Under the pieces are notes generated by a model. The model was not told where the DNA came from. It made no database searches and was given only the letters and a program-made list of their open reading frames with translations. A DNA stretch of 64,000 nt from Candidatus Poribacteria bacterium (GTDB lineage Bacteria > Abyssobacteria > SURF-5): positions 1-64,000 of the forward strand of contig JACRIR010000074.1 in the NCBI GenBank assembly GCA_016215705.1. The letters are read 5' to 3'. This document shows, piece by piece, positions 1 to 7,349 of this stretch. The position numbers were made by a program, and so were the translations under genes. Numbering within the stretch: the stretch's first letter is position 1; every line of letters begins with the position of its first letter.

Positions 1-308
1 GGTGGAACGATGGTTCGCCATGCTGACCGAAAAGAAAATTCGCCGTGGCAGCCACCGGACAACCAAAGAGCTTGAAGATGCCATACTAAATTACATCGCT
101 ACGTACAACGAGAATTCTAAACCCTTTGTCTGGACCAAAAGTGCTGATGCAATATTCAACAGCCTCAAACAACTTGTAAACGAATTAATGACTCAGGACA
201 CTAGTATGTTGACACCGAAACAGTAAAACATCACAAATGGCGCATGAGCTTTTGGAAATGGGAGCTTATTCGGCCTAATGTTTCGCAATTAGTGTGTCTC
301 GTTACTAG
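1..308 (+). mobile_element. 3' end of an IS630-type insertion sequence (truncated by window edge)
   Basis: The window opens inside an IS630-type transposase gene that ends at 226. The element appears to end at a CTAG (305-308), the classical IS630 target sequence. The DNA between the stop codon and that CTAG has no coding potential. The same CTAG is the left boundary of the adjacent 134-bp MITE. The right end is inferred from the CTAG and the abutting MITE, because the left end lies outside the window. Confidence 0.6.
2..226 (+). CDS. IS630-family transposase, C-terminal fragment
   Basis: This 74-residue tail contains WFAMLTEKKIRRGSHRTTKE and FVWTKSADAI, sequences typical of the C-terminal end of IS630-family DDE transposases, just after the last catalytic acidic residue. 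The gene is cut by the window start, so the apparent first codon (GTG at 2) is not a real start. It belongs to a different IS630 subgroup from the full-length transposase at 30824-31960, whose C-terminal sequence differs completely. Whether the complete gene is intact cannot be judged here. Confidence 0.8.
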   Translation: MERWFAMLTEKKIRRGSHRTTKELEDAILNYIATYNENSKPFVWTKSADAIFNSLKQLVNELMTQDTSMLTPKQ

Positions 309-438
309 TATGACATTTCCGAAATAACATAGCATAAGCATTTTGAGGATGAGCCTAACAATAACCGTCATTCTGAGCGAAGCGAAGAATCTCGTTCTTT
401 ATGGCTATTGCAACGCTACTTAGGAAGCGCTCTACTAG
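305..438. mobile_element. MITE-1 copy A (134 bp, IS630-related, CTAG-flanked)
   Basis: A non-coding 134-bp unit bounded by CTAG at both ends. Its terminal inverted repeats of about 37 bp are imperfect and share a TTCC-AAATA core. The unit is nearly identical to 15044-15177, which has the same length. The termini resemble those of the full IS630 element at 30742-31995 (shared stretch AAATAACATAGCA), suggesting that element or a relative mobilises it. Its centre holds the short repeat TCATTCTGAGCGAAGCGAAG, found alone at several other sites in the window. Confidence 0.8.
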
Positions 439-462
439 TGCGCTGCCACGATGAAACTCTTA

Positions 463-484
463 GTAGTGGGTCGCGACCCACTAC
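463..484. repeat. perfect 22-nt palindrome
   Basis: The arm GTAGTGGGTCG is followed directly by its exact reverse complement with no spacer. It lies between MITE-1 copy A and other inverted repeats in a 470-bp gene-free stretch. No function can be assigned. Confidence 0.6.
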
Positions 485-509
485 CAACATAAACCGAGAG
501 ATTCCGTAG

Positions 510-529
510 GGGCGCGATTCATCGCGCCC
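510..529. repeat. GGGCGCGAT inverted repeat
   Basis: GGGCGCGAT, a 2-nt spacer and ATCGCGCCC form a small perfect hairpin. The same design occurs at 30515-30534, 36966-36985 (one base pair changed) and 37048-37065, always intergenic. It belongs to a dispersed palindromic repeat family. Confidence 0.6.
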
Positions 530-574
530 GATATGTGTTGTTTGGTTGCGACCATACCGCGCTGCGACACACCC

Positions 575-619
575 AAAAAAATCGGGGACACAATTCAGCA
601 TCGTGTCCCCGATTTTTTT
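575..619. terminator. bidirectional terminator-like hairpin (GGGGACAC family)
   Basis: Two perfect 17-bp arms (575-591 and 603-619) enclose an 11-nt loop. Each arm carries a run of seven A or T, so on either strand a G/C-rich stem is followed by a T tract. It sits 82 nt beyond the stop of the minus-strand SGNH hydrolase gene and could terminate it. The stem core GGGGACAC recurs in hairpins at 13092, 21450 and 37003. Confidence 0.6.
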
Positions 620-644
620 GAGCCCTATTCCCAGTTCCGGCGAC

Positions 645-700
645 CATGAACCATGAACTAGGAATCATGAATCATAAGCCATAAACCATAAACCAGAGAC
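645..700. repeat. degenerate heptamer repeats (CCATRAA)
   Basis: A run of ACCATGA, ACCATAA and related heptamers immediately after the SGNH hydrolase gene. The same degenerate heptamer tract, in either orientation, recurs around 14085, 16842, 17655, 21197, 35689 and 35786, always intergenic. Confidence 0.55.
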
Positions 701-1621
701 CTAACTCCCTCCCTGGTATGCTTTGAACGGACCGGCGTTCCATGACTCGCGTGAAAGCGTCTTCTGTCCCTGACCCGACGGATGGAAGCAGTCGAGCGAG
801 GAGATGTCGCCTTCAACAAATGGATAAACAAACGGCAGGTTCGTAAAATAGTAGTGATGATGCGAGTCATTTGCCTGATATTCGTTTGTCACCCTTTCAA
901 GAATACTATTGAAAGCGATATTGCGGCTGCGAGTATATTCCCGGTCCGCTTCGGTGTTCAGCGGGTTAAGCATCGTTCCGCATGGGAACAAACCGATAAG
1001 TGAGGTCGCCCAGAGCACTTCGCAATCGACAATTCCGAGAGCCTTTTTGTTCTGCCCTATGTCATACAGGTGCCTGATATCGACAATTGCCAGAACGTAT
1101 ACTGTTGCGCCGTTGGGAAGGCCGTTCTTGAGGTTTTGCATTCCGGCCCGGAAATTAGCCTCGAATGTTGCGTCCGACGGGATTTCCCACGCATGGTTCT
1201 GGCACACGTCGTTGTGACCCATGAAAACGGTCACATACTGCGCCGTTTGGCTCACAGCCTGGGCCGTTTGGCCGGGCAAATCAAAACTGTCGGCGCCACT
1301 GACGGCGTCCATATAGTTCTTGCGGCCGGAACTGCCCCAATTAGCAGTGATCCTCTGGTTGTGGCTCTTGACATTCGTGTATCCGAAAAGCCATTCCCAA
1401 AAACCATAATAGCCGTTCACCCAACTTGCATTGGCGTTTTGGCCGTAGTACTCGACGTCGATACCGGCGCTGATGCTGTCGCCTGTAGAGCTCAGGCGCT
1501 TGGGCACAAGTTGAGGGTCCTTCGCGTACGCGGCCGTCGCGAGCGCCAGCACCATCACGACGGTCAACGCCGAAAGGACGAATATACCCCTGCTCGTCTT
1601 TCTCATGTCACAAAGCGTCAT
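701..1621 (-). CDS. secreted SGNH/GDSL-type hydrolase
   Basis: A predicted exported 306-residue esterase or lipase-like hydrolase. A hydrophobic signal segment (about residues 12-33, ending in ATAAYA) is followed by the SGNH blocks: GDSISAG near residue 47 carries the nucleophilic Ser, GHND the block III Asn, and DCFHPSG near the C-terminus the Asp-x-x-His pair. These motifs define the superfamily but not the substrate. A good ribosome-binding site (AAAGGAG, 8 nt before the ATG) supports the start at 1621. It is the last gene of the minus-strand run in this part of the window and is followed by heptamer repeats and a terminator-like hairpin. Confidence 0.8.
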   Translation of the reverse strand: MTLCDMRKTSRGIFVLSALTVVMVLALATAAYAKDPQLVPKRLSSTGDSISAGIDVEYYGQNANASWVNGYYGFWEWLFGYTNVKSHNQRITANWGSSGRKNYMDAVSGADSFDLPGQTAQAVSQTAQYVTVFMGHNDVCQNHAWEIPSDATFEANFRAGMQNLKNGLPNGATVYVLAIVDIRHLYDIGQNKKALGIVDCEVLWATSLIGLFPCGTMLNPLNTEADREYTRSRNIAFNSILERVTNEYQANDSHHHYYFTNLPFVYPFVEGDISSLDCFHPSGQGQKTLSRESWNAGPFKAYQGGS

Positions 1622-1801
1622 GGGAAGGTCTCCTTTCGTTGTTCCTTGAGGGTGGATCTAAGAAACGGAACAAACGGCGTGAAACAAGAATATTTTCCTG
1701 CTTCCACCTCCTTTCTTTTATGTGCGGCGGCAAACACGGCCGCACGGCGAACGCTCGAACCCTTCCGTTGAATCTGTTCTGCAATTTCGATAAATCTTGA
1801 G

Positions 1802-2863
1802 CTAAGGCAGCGTTGCCTCTCTTTTGCCCGCCGCCTGACTTTCCGCTCGCAGTTCTTCCTCAACCATTTCTTTCAGCTTTTCGTACGAGAAAGTTCCGCT
1901 GACCTGGCGGCCGTTTATGAAGATCGTCGGCACGCCCGTCACTCCCGCTGCGACTCCATCCTCGATGTCGTGTTTTATCTCGAGTATGTAATTGGCGCTC
2001 TTTCCGGAACTGCCGTATTCGGACTGGGCGACGCCGATGTCCTTGAGCGCTCCGCCGAGGTCCTCCTGCTTGAAGTCGCCTGAGAGTGAGTAGATGCGGT
2101 CGTGGAATTCCCAAAACTTGCCGTGCGCATAGGCCGCTTCGGCTGCTTCCGCCGCCGCGAGGCCGCGCTCGTCGAACATGTTCAGGAAATCACGATGCAC
2201 CCACCGAATAGCGCCGGGGAATTCATCGAATAGCTTCTGAATCTTTTGAGCGCTTTCCGCGCAGTGCTCGCACGAGAAGCTGGCGAAATGTATTATCGTG
2301 ATGGACGCATCAGGGCTACCGCGTACAGGATCATCATCAACGCTGACATTTGCGCGCGGGCGCTGCGGAGGCTCGAGCAGGAACTGGAAATCCGATTTCT
2401 TTAGCAACTCTTCAAGAAGGTCCAGCTTTCTTTGGATCGACGCTCGCTCGGTGAGGTACATGACGATGCGGCTCCGCATATCCCCATCGGTTCCAGCCGC
2501 AATGTGATTCTCGCGAATATAGGAATCCACTTCTTCGTCGGCCGGCGCCTGCGCCTTCTTTCTCACTTCCGTTTGCAGCAACTCTTCGACGCTTATCTCT
2601 CGGCGCTTTGCCTCCGACTCCAGGAGCCGCTCATTTGCGAGAGCCTCTGCCTCGGTTTTGAGCGTGTCGTATATCTCCCATTTCAGGCGGTACAGCTTCG
2701 TGGCCGCGCGGCTCTCAATCTCTCCGCGCGTAATCGGCTCGCCGTTCAGACTTGCGATGACGTCTTGCTGGGCCCATGCCCGGCTTTCAGGGCGGACTGA
2801 CGGCAGCCCTAACGTCGCGCTAAGGCTTATGATCAGAAAGATACTCGGTGACAACCTCATCAT
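1802..2863 (-). CDS. DsbA-like thioredoxin-fold protein with N-terminal SurA-type region
   Basis: An exported 353-residue protein. Residues 1-32 form a signal peptide. Residues 33-160 resemble the N-terminal helical region of SurA-type chaperones (IASLNGEPITRGEIESRA). A DsbA-like domain follows, with redox motif FSCEHC (C198, C201) and cis-proline segment GVTGVPTIFING. It probably catalyses disulfide exchange or acts as a periplasmic folding factor. The longer frame opens at 2977, but the MMRLSPS start at 2863 has an AGGGGA site and a proper signal peptide. The start overlaps the 3' end of the upstream gene by 44 bp, implying translational coupling. The partner oxidase or reductase is not identifiable here. 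Confidence 0.75.
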   Translation of the reverse strand: MMRLSPSIFLIISLSATLGLPSVRPESRAWAQQDVIASLNGEPITRGEIESRAATKLYRLKWEIYDTLKTEAEALANERLLESEAKRREISVEELLQTEVRKKAQAPADEEVDSYIRENHIAAGTDGDMRSRIVMYLTERASIQRKLDLLEELLKKSDFQFLLEPPQRPRANVSVDDDPVRGSPDASITIIHFASFSCEHCAESAQKIQKLFDEFPGAIRWVHRDFLNMFDERGLAAAEAAEAAYAHGKFWEFHDRIYSLSGDFKQEDLGGALKDIGVAQSEYGSSGKSANYILEIKHDIEDGVAAGVTGVPTIFINGRQVSGTFSYEKLKEMVEEELRAESQAAGKREATLP

Positions 2864-3488
2864 TATTCCCCTGGGCTTGCCGGTCGTTTCCGAATTGGAC
2901 GGGTGAAGCGCCTCGCATGAAAAACTCTCCCGGCGCCATGCCCGTAATCTTTCTGAATTCTGTTGACGATTCGGCAACGTCTTCGAGTGCTTGCTGGAAT
3001 ACGGCCGAATTGGCGCTTGTCCTCTCAGTTGAACGCATCTTCATATTGGCGTCGCGAAACGTCTTTAGCGATTTTGCCAGTCGCTCATAATCTGCATCCG
3101 ACAGTTTGAGATTCGGGTGGTTTCGGGTCACGTGGTCTCGCAGTAGGCGCTCGACTTCCGCTGCGTCGACAGCGACGCCTTCAGCCGGCTGACCCGACAG
3201 GAACATTTCTCTCAGCGATGGCGCTCTCTGCTTTTCTGACGTCTGGGCAGCGGGCCCGGCACTTGTTGCCTTTTGCTTTGAAGGACTCGTTTGGCCGACG
3301 TCGGTGGGTGAAGGCAGAGGAGACGGATTCGGCGAAGGCGGTCTCTCGGGTTTTGCGGCCGCAGGCTTTGGTTCGGGCACAGGCGCGGCTGAATGGTTTG
3401 AAGACACCAGGGACTGTCCGGCCACAATGAATATGGCGAAAACGACGCCGAACGCCCCAAGAATAAGTATTCTCTTGCCTACGTTCAT
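2820..3488 (-). CDS. membrane-anchored proline-rich hypothetical protein
   Basis: I do not recognise this 222-residue protein. It has one N-terminal membrane segment (residues 6-28) and a Pro/Ala/Lys-rich linker (about 35-90), then a predicted helical domain with PSLREMFLSGQ and HPNLKLSDADYERLAKSLKT. The arrangement suggests an inner-membrane anchor with an extended periplasmic spacer. Its 3' end overlaps the DsbA-like gene by 44 bp, so the two are probably co-translated and may act together in envelope redox or folding. No clear ribosome-binding site precedes the ATG. Confidence 0.6.
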   Translation of the reverse strand: MNVGKRILILGAFGVVFAIFIVAGQSLVSSNHSAAPVPEPKPAAAKPERPPSPNPSPLPSPTDVGQTSPSKQKATSAGPAAQTSEKQRAPSLREMFLSGQPAEGVAVDAAEVERLLRDHVTRNHPNLKLSDADYERLAKSLKTFRDANMKMRSTERTSANSAVFQQALEDVAESSTEFRKITGMAPGEFFMRGASPVQFGNDRQAQGNNDEVVTEYLSDHKP

Positions 3489-3556
3489 CTTGTTCTAGCA
3501 GGGTGATGTCTGGAATGCCGAGTTTGCAGGACTAACAGAAGTTGCCGGCGCTCAAC

Positions 3557-3724
3557 GGCGTGTTGCCCAAATGGTAATAGCCGTTTGTCAGTCTGAGCGA
3601 AGCGAAGAATCTCTGTCTATAGGTGGCAAATTTGAAGGAAAACGAGAGGTTCTTCGTCGCTTCGCTCCTCAGAATGACAATCCTGACAGCACTACGAAGC
3701 GCAATTTCTTTTGGGCAACAGGCC
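3557..3724. mobile_element. MITE-2 copy A (168 bp, GGCSTGTTGCCCAAA inverted ends)
   Basis: A 168-bp non-coding unit whose ends are a 15-bp inverted repeat, GGCSTGTTGCCCAAA, with one mismatch. A closely similar copy of exactly the same length lies at 60245-60412. Internally it holds a second inverted pair built on CTGAGCGAAGCGAAGAATCT, so the whole unit could fold into a long hairpin. There is no transposase. It occupies most of the 395-bp gap between the proline-rich protein gene and the DUF6786-like gene; the rest of the gap shows nothing recognisable. Confidence 0.75.
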
Positions 3725-3883
3725 GTCAAGATGTGAAGACCGGCGCTATAATACCTTCCCGAAGTTCGCGCAAAGTATATCATCCGATGAATTAACTGTC
3801 AAGAGTGTTGACTATCGAGTGCGTCTGCAAGCGTGTCTATTGGATGTCTGTAGGGGCAAACCTTGTGCTTGCTCAAGTTCCAC

Positions 3884-5023
3884 TCAGCACAGCCCGCCCC
3901 GATCTATCCTTCGTCTGAACAACTTGTCCGCGAGGCTGTGAAGCGTTTCGCCGCTTCCTCGGTAATGATGGATCTCGAGCGGAAAACTGAATCGCTCACC
4001 CGGTTTCAAGGCGAGCGCGTGCGATGAGCATTCGAGCTCATAGAAATTTCCGAACTTCCCGTCGTCATTGTAGGAATTGCTCACGTCACCCGCATAGGGC
4101 CGTTTCTGTTGTTCCCAAAGCGAATTCACGTATGGCATGCTGCGCCGAATGGGAAATCGCCACACGGTAAGAAGATTTCTTGAAACGTCCATGCTGCCGA
4201 TCACGCTCGAGGCACTCGAGCGCGAGAGCCCTATCTTTGAACGCTCCTTCGCATCGGCGCGAAAGAGAAGATATCCGCTCTTTTCGTTTACAATAAGCCT
4301 GTTGCCGCCTATGCCGCCTGCGTTGAAATACGTGTCGGTGACAATTCTGCCGATTCCTCTGCGTTCAAACGGAGCAATTACATATGTGCGCTGGCCCGCC
4401 ACATACATCCCCAGCATCCAAATACTCAGTAGCCCTGTCTCTTTTCGCATCGGCTCGCTTGACAGATTCTCAAATGTTGTTTCTGAGAGATAGCCGAGAT
4501 GCTTCAGGCGGGGTTGTCTGTTCTTGTTCTTGCTTCGCGAGTTCATCAAGGAATTCCCGATCAGACTGATCCTGCTCGTAACCCCGATATTAAACCGCGT
4601 GCCGATTGTGTTTCGAACCGAGAATTCCGTGCCCATGAGCGCCGAAGTCCCGGCTTCTTGCTGCGGATAGGCGACCGCAAACGGCTTGCCGTTATACTCC
4701 TCTGAGATATACCATGAGTTCAGGTCGAAATTTTCGGTTCCCGGCGGGAAAGCGACACCATACTGCCCGCCTTCCGGTCCGACCCACCATCTAAGCGCGC
4801 CGCCGTATGCATTGAATTGCGGGTCTTTGCCGCGATTGGCTATCGCCTCCGGCTTCACAAAACCGAAATTCTCGTCCGCTGCGCCGTCCATCGAGACCGC
4901 CATGATCCGGGCCGAGAGGTCCGGCGCAATCAGCAAACACCCCTCGGATGCCTCGCGCTTTAGTGTAATTGTCCTCAGCCCGGCAGACGCAAGGAATTGC
5001 TTTGTTTGTTCGAATGTTGCCAT
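3884..5023 (-). CDS. DUF6786-like protein of unknown function
   Basis: A 379-residue protein without signal peptide or membrane segments. The stretch YGGALRWWVGPEGGQYGVAF and the repeated beta-rich pattern recall the DUF6786 family, a group of uncharacterised proteins that look like sugar-binding or mutarotase-type beta-sandwich folds. That assignment is from memory and tentative. The start at 5023 (MATFEQ) is preferred over 5041 because GGGAGA, which overlaps the upstream ATG, is well spaced for it. It follows the TPR glycosyltransferase-like gene on the same strand, so a link to carbohydrate processing is possible but unproven. Confidence 0.55.
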   Translation of the reverse strand: MATFEQTKQFLASAGLRTITLKREASEGCLLIAPDLSARIMAVSMDGAADENFGFVKPEAIANRGKDPQFNAYGGALRWWVGPEGGQYGVAFPPGTENFDLNSWYISEEYNGKPFAVAYPQQEAGTSALMGTEFSVRNTIGTRFNIGVTSRISLIGNSLMNSRSKNKNRQPRLKHLGYLSETTFENLSSEPMRKETGLLSIWMLGMYVAGQRTYVIAPFERRGIGRIVTDTYFNAGGIGGNRLIVNEKSGYLLFRADAKERSKIGLSRSSASSVIGSMDVSRNLLTVWRFPIRRSMPYVNSLWEQQKRPYAGDVSNSYNDDGKFGNFYELECSSHALALKPGERFSFPLEIHHYRGSGETLHSLADKLFRRRIDRGGLC

Positions 5024-5109
5024 GTTCGCGTGCTCTCCCATAGCATGCCGCTTTCATGGGCGTGCCTTAGAGGGCGAAAGAGTCGCCTACTATGTCGCAT
5101 ACCCGGTTC

Positions 5110-7269
5110 TCATTCCGGCTCTCGGTGTCTTCCGGCTTTCTTCAGAATCCGTGCAAGCTCGCTCCGCGCCGGGGCATTTTCGGGATCAAAGCGAATCGCT
5201 ATCTCAAGTTGCTCAATAGCTTCGCTTTGCCGGCCGGTCTTCTCAAGCGCCGAAGCAAGCGAAACCCTGTGTGCAACGCTTGCAGGATACCTCGCGAGGA
5301 TATTCCTATAGAGGGGGATTGCTTTCTCGTATGCGCCGTGTTCCGCATGCAGATTTGCAAGGCGGGTAATAGCGCTCACGTCCGCAGGGTTCAGCGCGAG
5401 TGCGCGCAAGTATGCTTCGACTGTCCTGTCATAGTCTCCGAGACCGGCATATGCCTGGCCGAGAAGTATTAGTATGTCGCCGTCATTTGGTTGAGTTGGC
5501 AAACGACTTTCTATGAACCTGACGGCATCTGCGAATCTCTCGAGTCTAAGCAGAGCCAAGGCCGTGTTGTAGGCGGCTTCCCTGTTATCGGACTTTGCGT
5601 CGAGCGCCCTCGCGAAGTATTCCAGCGACAAAACGACTTCGCCTTTTTGCAGCAGGACGCTCCCCACGTTGTTCAGGATTTCAGATACCACCGGATGCTC
5701 CTTGAGTGCGGCCTGAAACGCTGTCAGCGCTTCGTCGAGTCTTCCCTGTTCTCTATAGATGATACCCAGGCTGTTGTTCGCGTCGCCGCTCAGCGGGTCG
5801 AGAGTGAGAGCGATCTTGAACTCCTCTTCCGCCGGTTTCAGAAGCCCTCTTTTGAAATAAACGCTGCCGAGCAGGATGTGGCCTTCCGAGCTATAGGGAT
5901 TGGCCCGGATGCCCGCGGCGCCATGCTCCAGCGCGGCGTCATAGTCCTCACGCAGGAAATACTCTTTCGCCAGCGCTATGCGCGCGCGAGGACTGTCAGG
6001 CGCAACCCTTGCAGCAGAGCTGAACAGCGCAAAATCGTCTCTCCAGTCGATGCTGCGGGCGATTGTTTTTACGGAAAAGAGGAGAACCAGCAGCCCGATT
6101 GCGCCTGCCGCAAGCGCGGAGCGTCTTCGCAAAAACGCCGGCTGCGACGACACGAGGATGTTGAAAAATGCCCCCGCAACCACAAAAAAGCCCAAGGATG
6201 GAATATAGATGAATCTGTCGCCCACGATTGCCTTAATGGGAACGATGTTTGAGACCGGCAAAAGAAGAACAAAGAACAGGACAATACCGAGCGTAGCATA
6301 GGGATATCTGCGACGTCCGACAAAAGCCCCCGCGAGCAACCCGATTACCAGCATGGCGGCAAACAAGGTTTCGGGATTCCGGACGGAGACGTGTGTCGCG
6401 TCAACGAACGGGAACACGGTAAGCTTGAACGGAAACAGCAAGAGTCGAATGTAATACGCGATGCCCTTCGCCATGATTCCGGCTGTTGCGAGCGGGGTTG
6501 CTCCCCACGGCTGCCTCTGCGCGAATTGGCTCATGATAGTAGACCTGAACACCAGATATACAAGTGTGACAACAGCAAATGGAATGTACCCCTGCCACCT
6601 TCTTACCCATTGACGCGAGAAACCGTCGTGCCACAGGTCGATCACGATGATCGCCCCGACCAGTGTGACTCCCATCTCCTTCGAGAAGAGCGACAGAATC
6701 GTTGCCGCGAGCGAGGCGATAATAAGGATTGTTTTCTTGAAGCCCATTTCTTGATGCGAACGGAGGTAACATAATATCGCGGTCAGATAGAAAAGCATGC
6801 AGAGCAGGTCGGATCGGCTGCACACCCAACACACATTCTCGGTAAGAGCCGGATGCGACACAAAAAGAAGGCTCGAGGCAAAGGCGGGGGCCTTTGCGCC
6901 CATGATACTGGAGAGGAAGATGAATACAAGGCCGGCATTTATCGCATGGATTATGATATTGACGGCGTGGTATCCAACGGGGTTATGGCCCCAAATCTGA
7001 TACTCGACCGCGAAGAAAATTGAGCGCAACGGCCGGTAGATTTCCCTGAAAATCATGGAGCCGGAAGTCTGTTCCGGCTTGAGAAAGAAAAGCGGTATGT
7101 TTCGGAGGCTGCGCAGAGCCACGTTTTCGACAAGCTGCGTGTGGTCATCATATATAAACCGGGACCGAAGCGTCCCCGCATACACTATCAGCGTTAATCC
7201 CGCCAGGAATAAGAACGGCAGCGCGCCCGAAAGTATATTGCCACGTTTAGTCTGAGTCACTGTTCCCAT
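5110..7269 (-). CDS. TMTC-like polytopic membrane protein with C-terminal TPR repeats
   Basis: This 719-residue protein has about ten transmembrane helices in residues 1-410, then roughly eight tetratricopeptide repeats to the end (for example AEEEFKIALTLDPLSGDANN and YLRALALNPADVSAITRLAN). The membrane half contains FIYDDHTQLVEN and EIYRPLRSIFFAVEYQIWG, the pattern of the TMTC/GT-C group, where the early acidic pair is the presumed catalytic site and polyprenyl-phosphate sugar the donor. A role in O-glycosylation or glycan polymerisation is inferred. It lies downstream of a glycosyltransferase fusion whose first domain looks like a dolichyl-phosphate-mannose synthase, which would supply such a donor. 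Confidence 0.75.
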   Translation of the reverse strand: MGTVTQTKRGNILSGALPFLFLAGLTLIVYAGTLRSRFIYDDHTQLVENVALRSLRNIPLFFLKPEQTSGSMIFREIYRPLRSIFFAVEYQIWGHNPVGYHAVNIIIHAINAGLVFIFLSSIMGAKAPAFASSLLFVSHPALTENVCWVCSRSDLLCMLFYLTAILCYLRSHQEMGFKKTILIIASLAATILSLFSKEMGVTLVGAIIVIDLWHDGFSRQWVRRWQGYIPFAVVTLVYLVFRSTIMSQFAQRQPWGATPLATAGIMAKGIAYYIRLLLFPFKLTVFPFVDATHVSVRNPETLFAAMLVIGLLAGAFVGRRRYPYATLGIVLFFVLLLPVSNIVPIKAIVGDRFIYIPSLGFFVVAGAFFNILVSSQPAFLRRRSALAAGAIGLLVLLFSVKTIARSIDWRDDFALFSSAARVAPDSPRARIALAKEYFLREDYDAALEHGAAGIRANPYSSEGHILLGSVYFKRGLLKPAEEEFKIALTLDPLSGDANNSLGIIYREQGRLDEALTAFQAALKEHPVVSEILNNVGSVLLQKGEVVLSLEYFARALDAKSDNREAAYNTALALLRLERFADAVRFIESRLPTQPNDGDILILLGQAYAGLGDYDRTVEAYLRALALNPADVSAITRLANLHAEHGAYEKAIPLYRNILARYPASVAHRVSLASALEKTGRQSEAIEQLEIAIRFDPENAPARSELARILKKAGRHREPE

Positions 7270-7349
7270 ATGACCCTGGTGATGCTCTCTCTTTCTCGCT
7301 GTGCGATCAATTGAATGGATTGTAAACTACCCTGCTCCCCGGCTGTCCA

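Noticed and set aside
1070-1771. 233-codon plus-strand frame
   Set aside because: Antisense to the SGNH hydrolase, whose catalytic blocks and signal peptide are clear.
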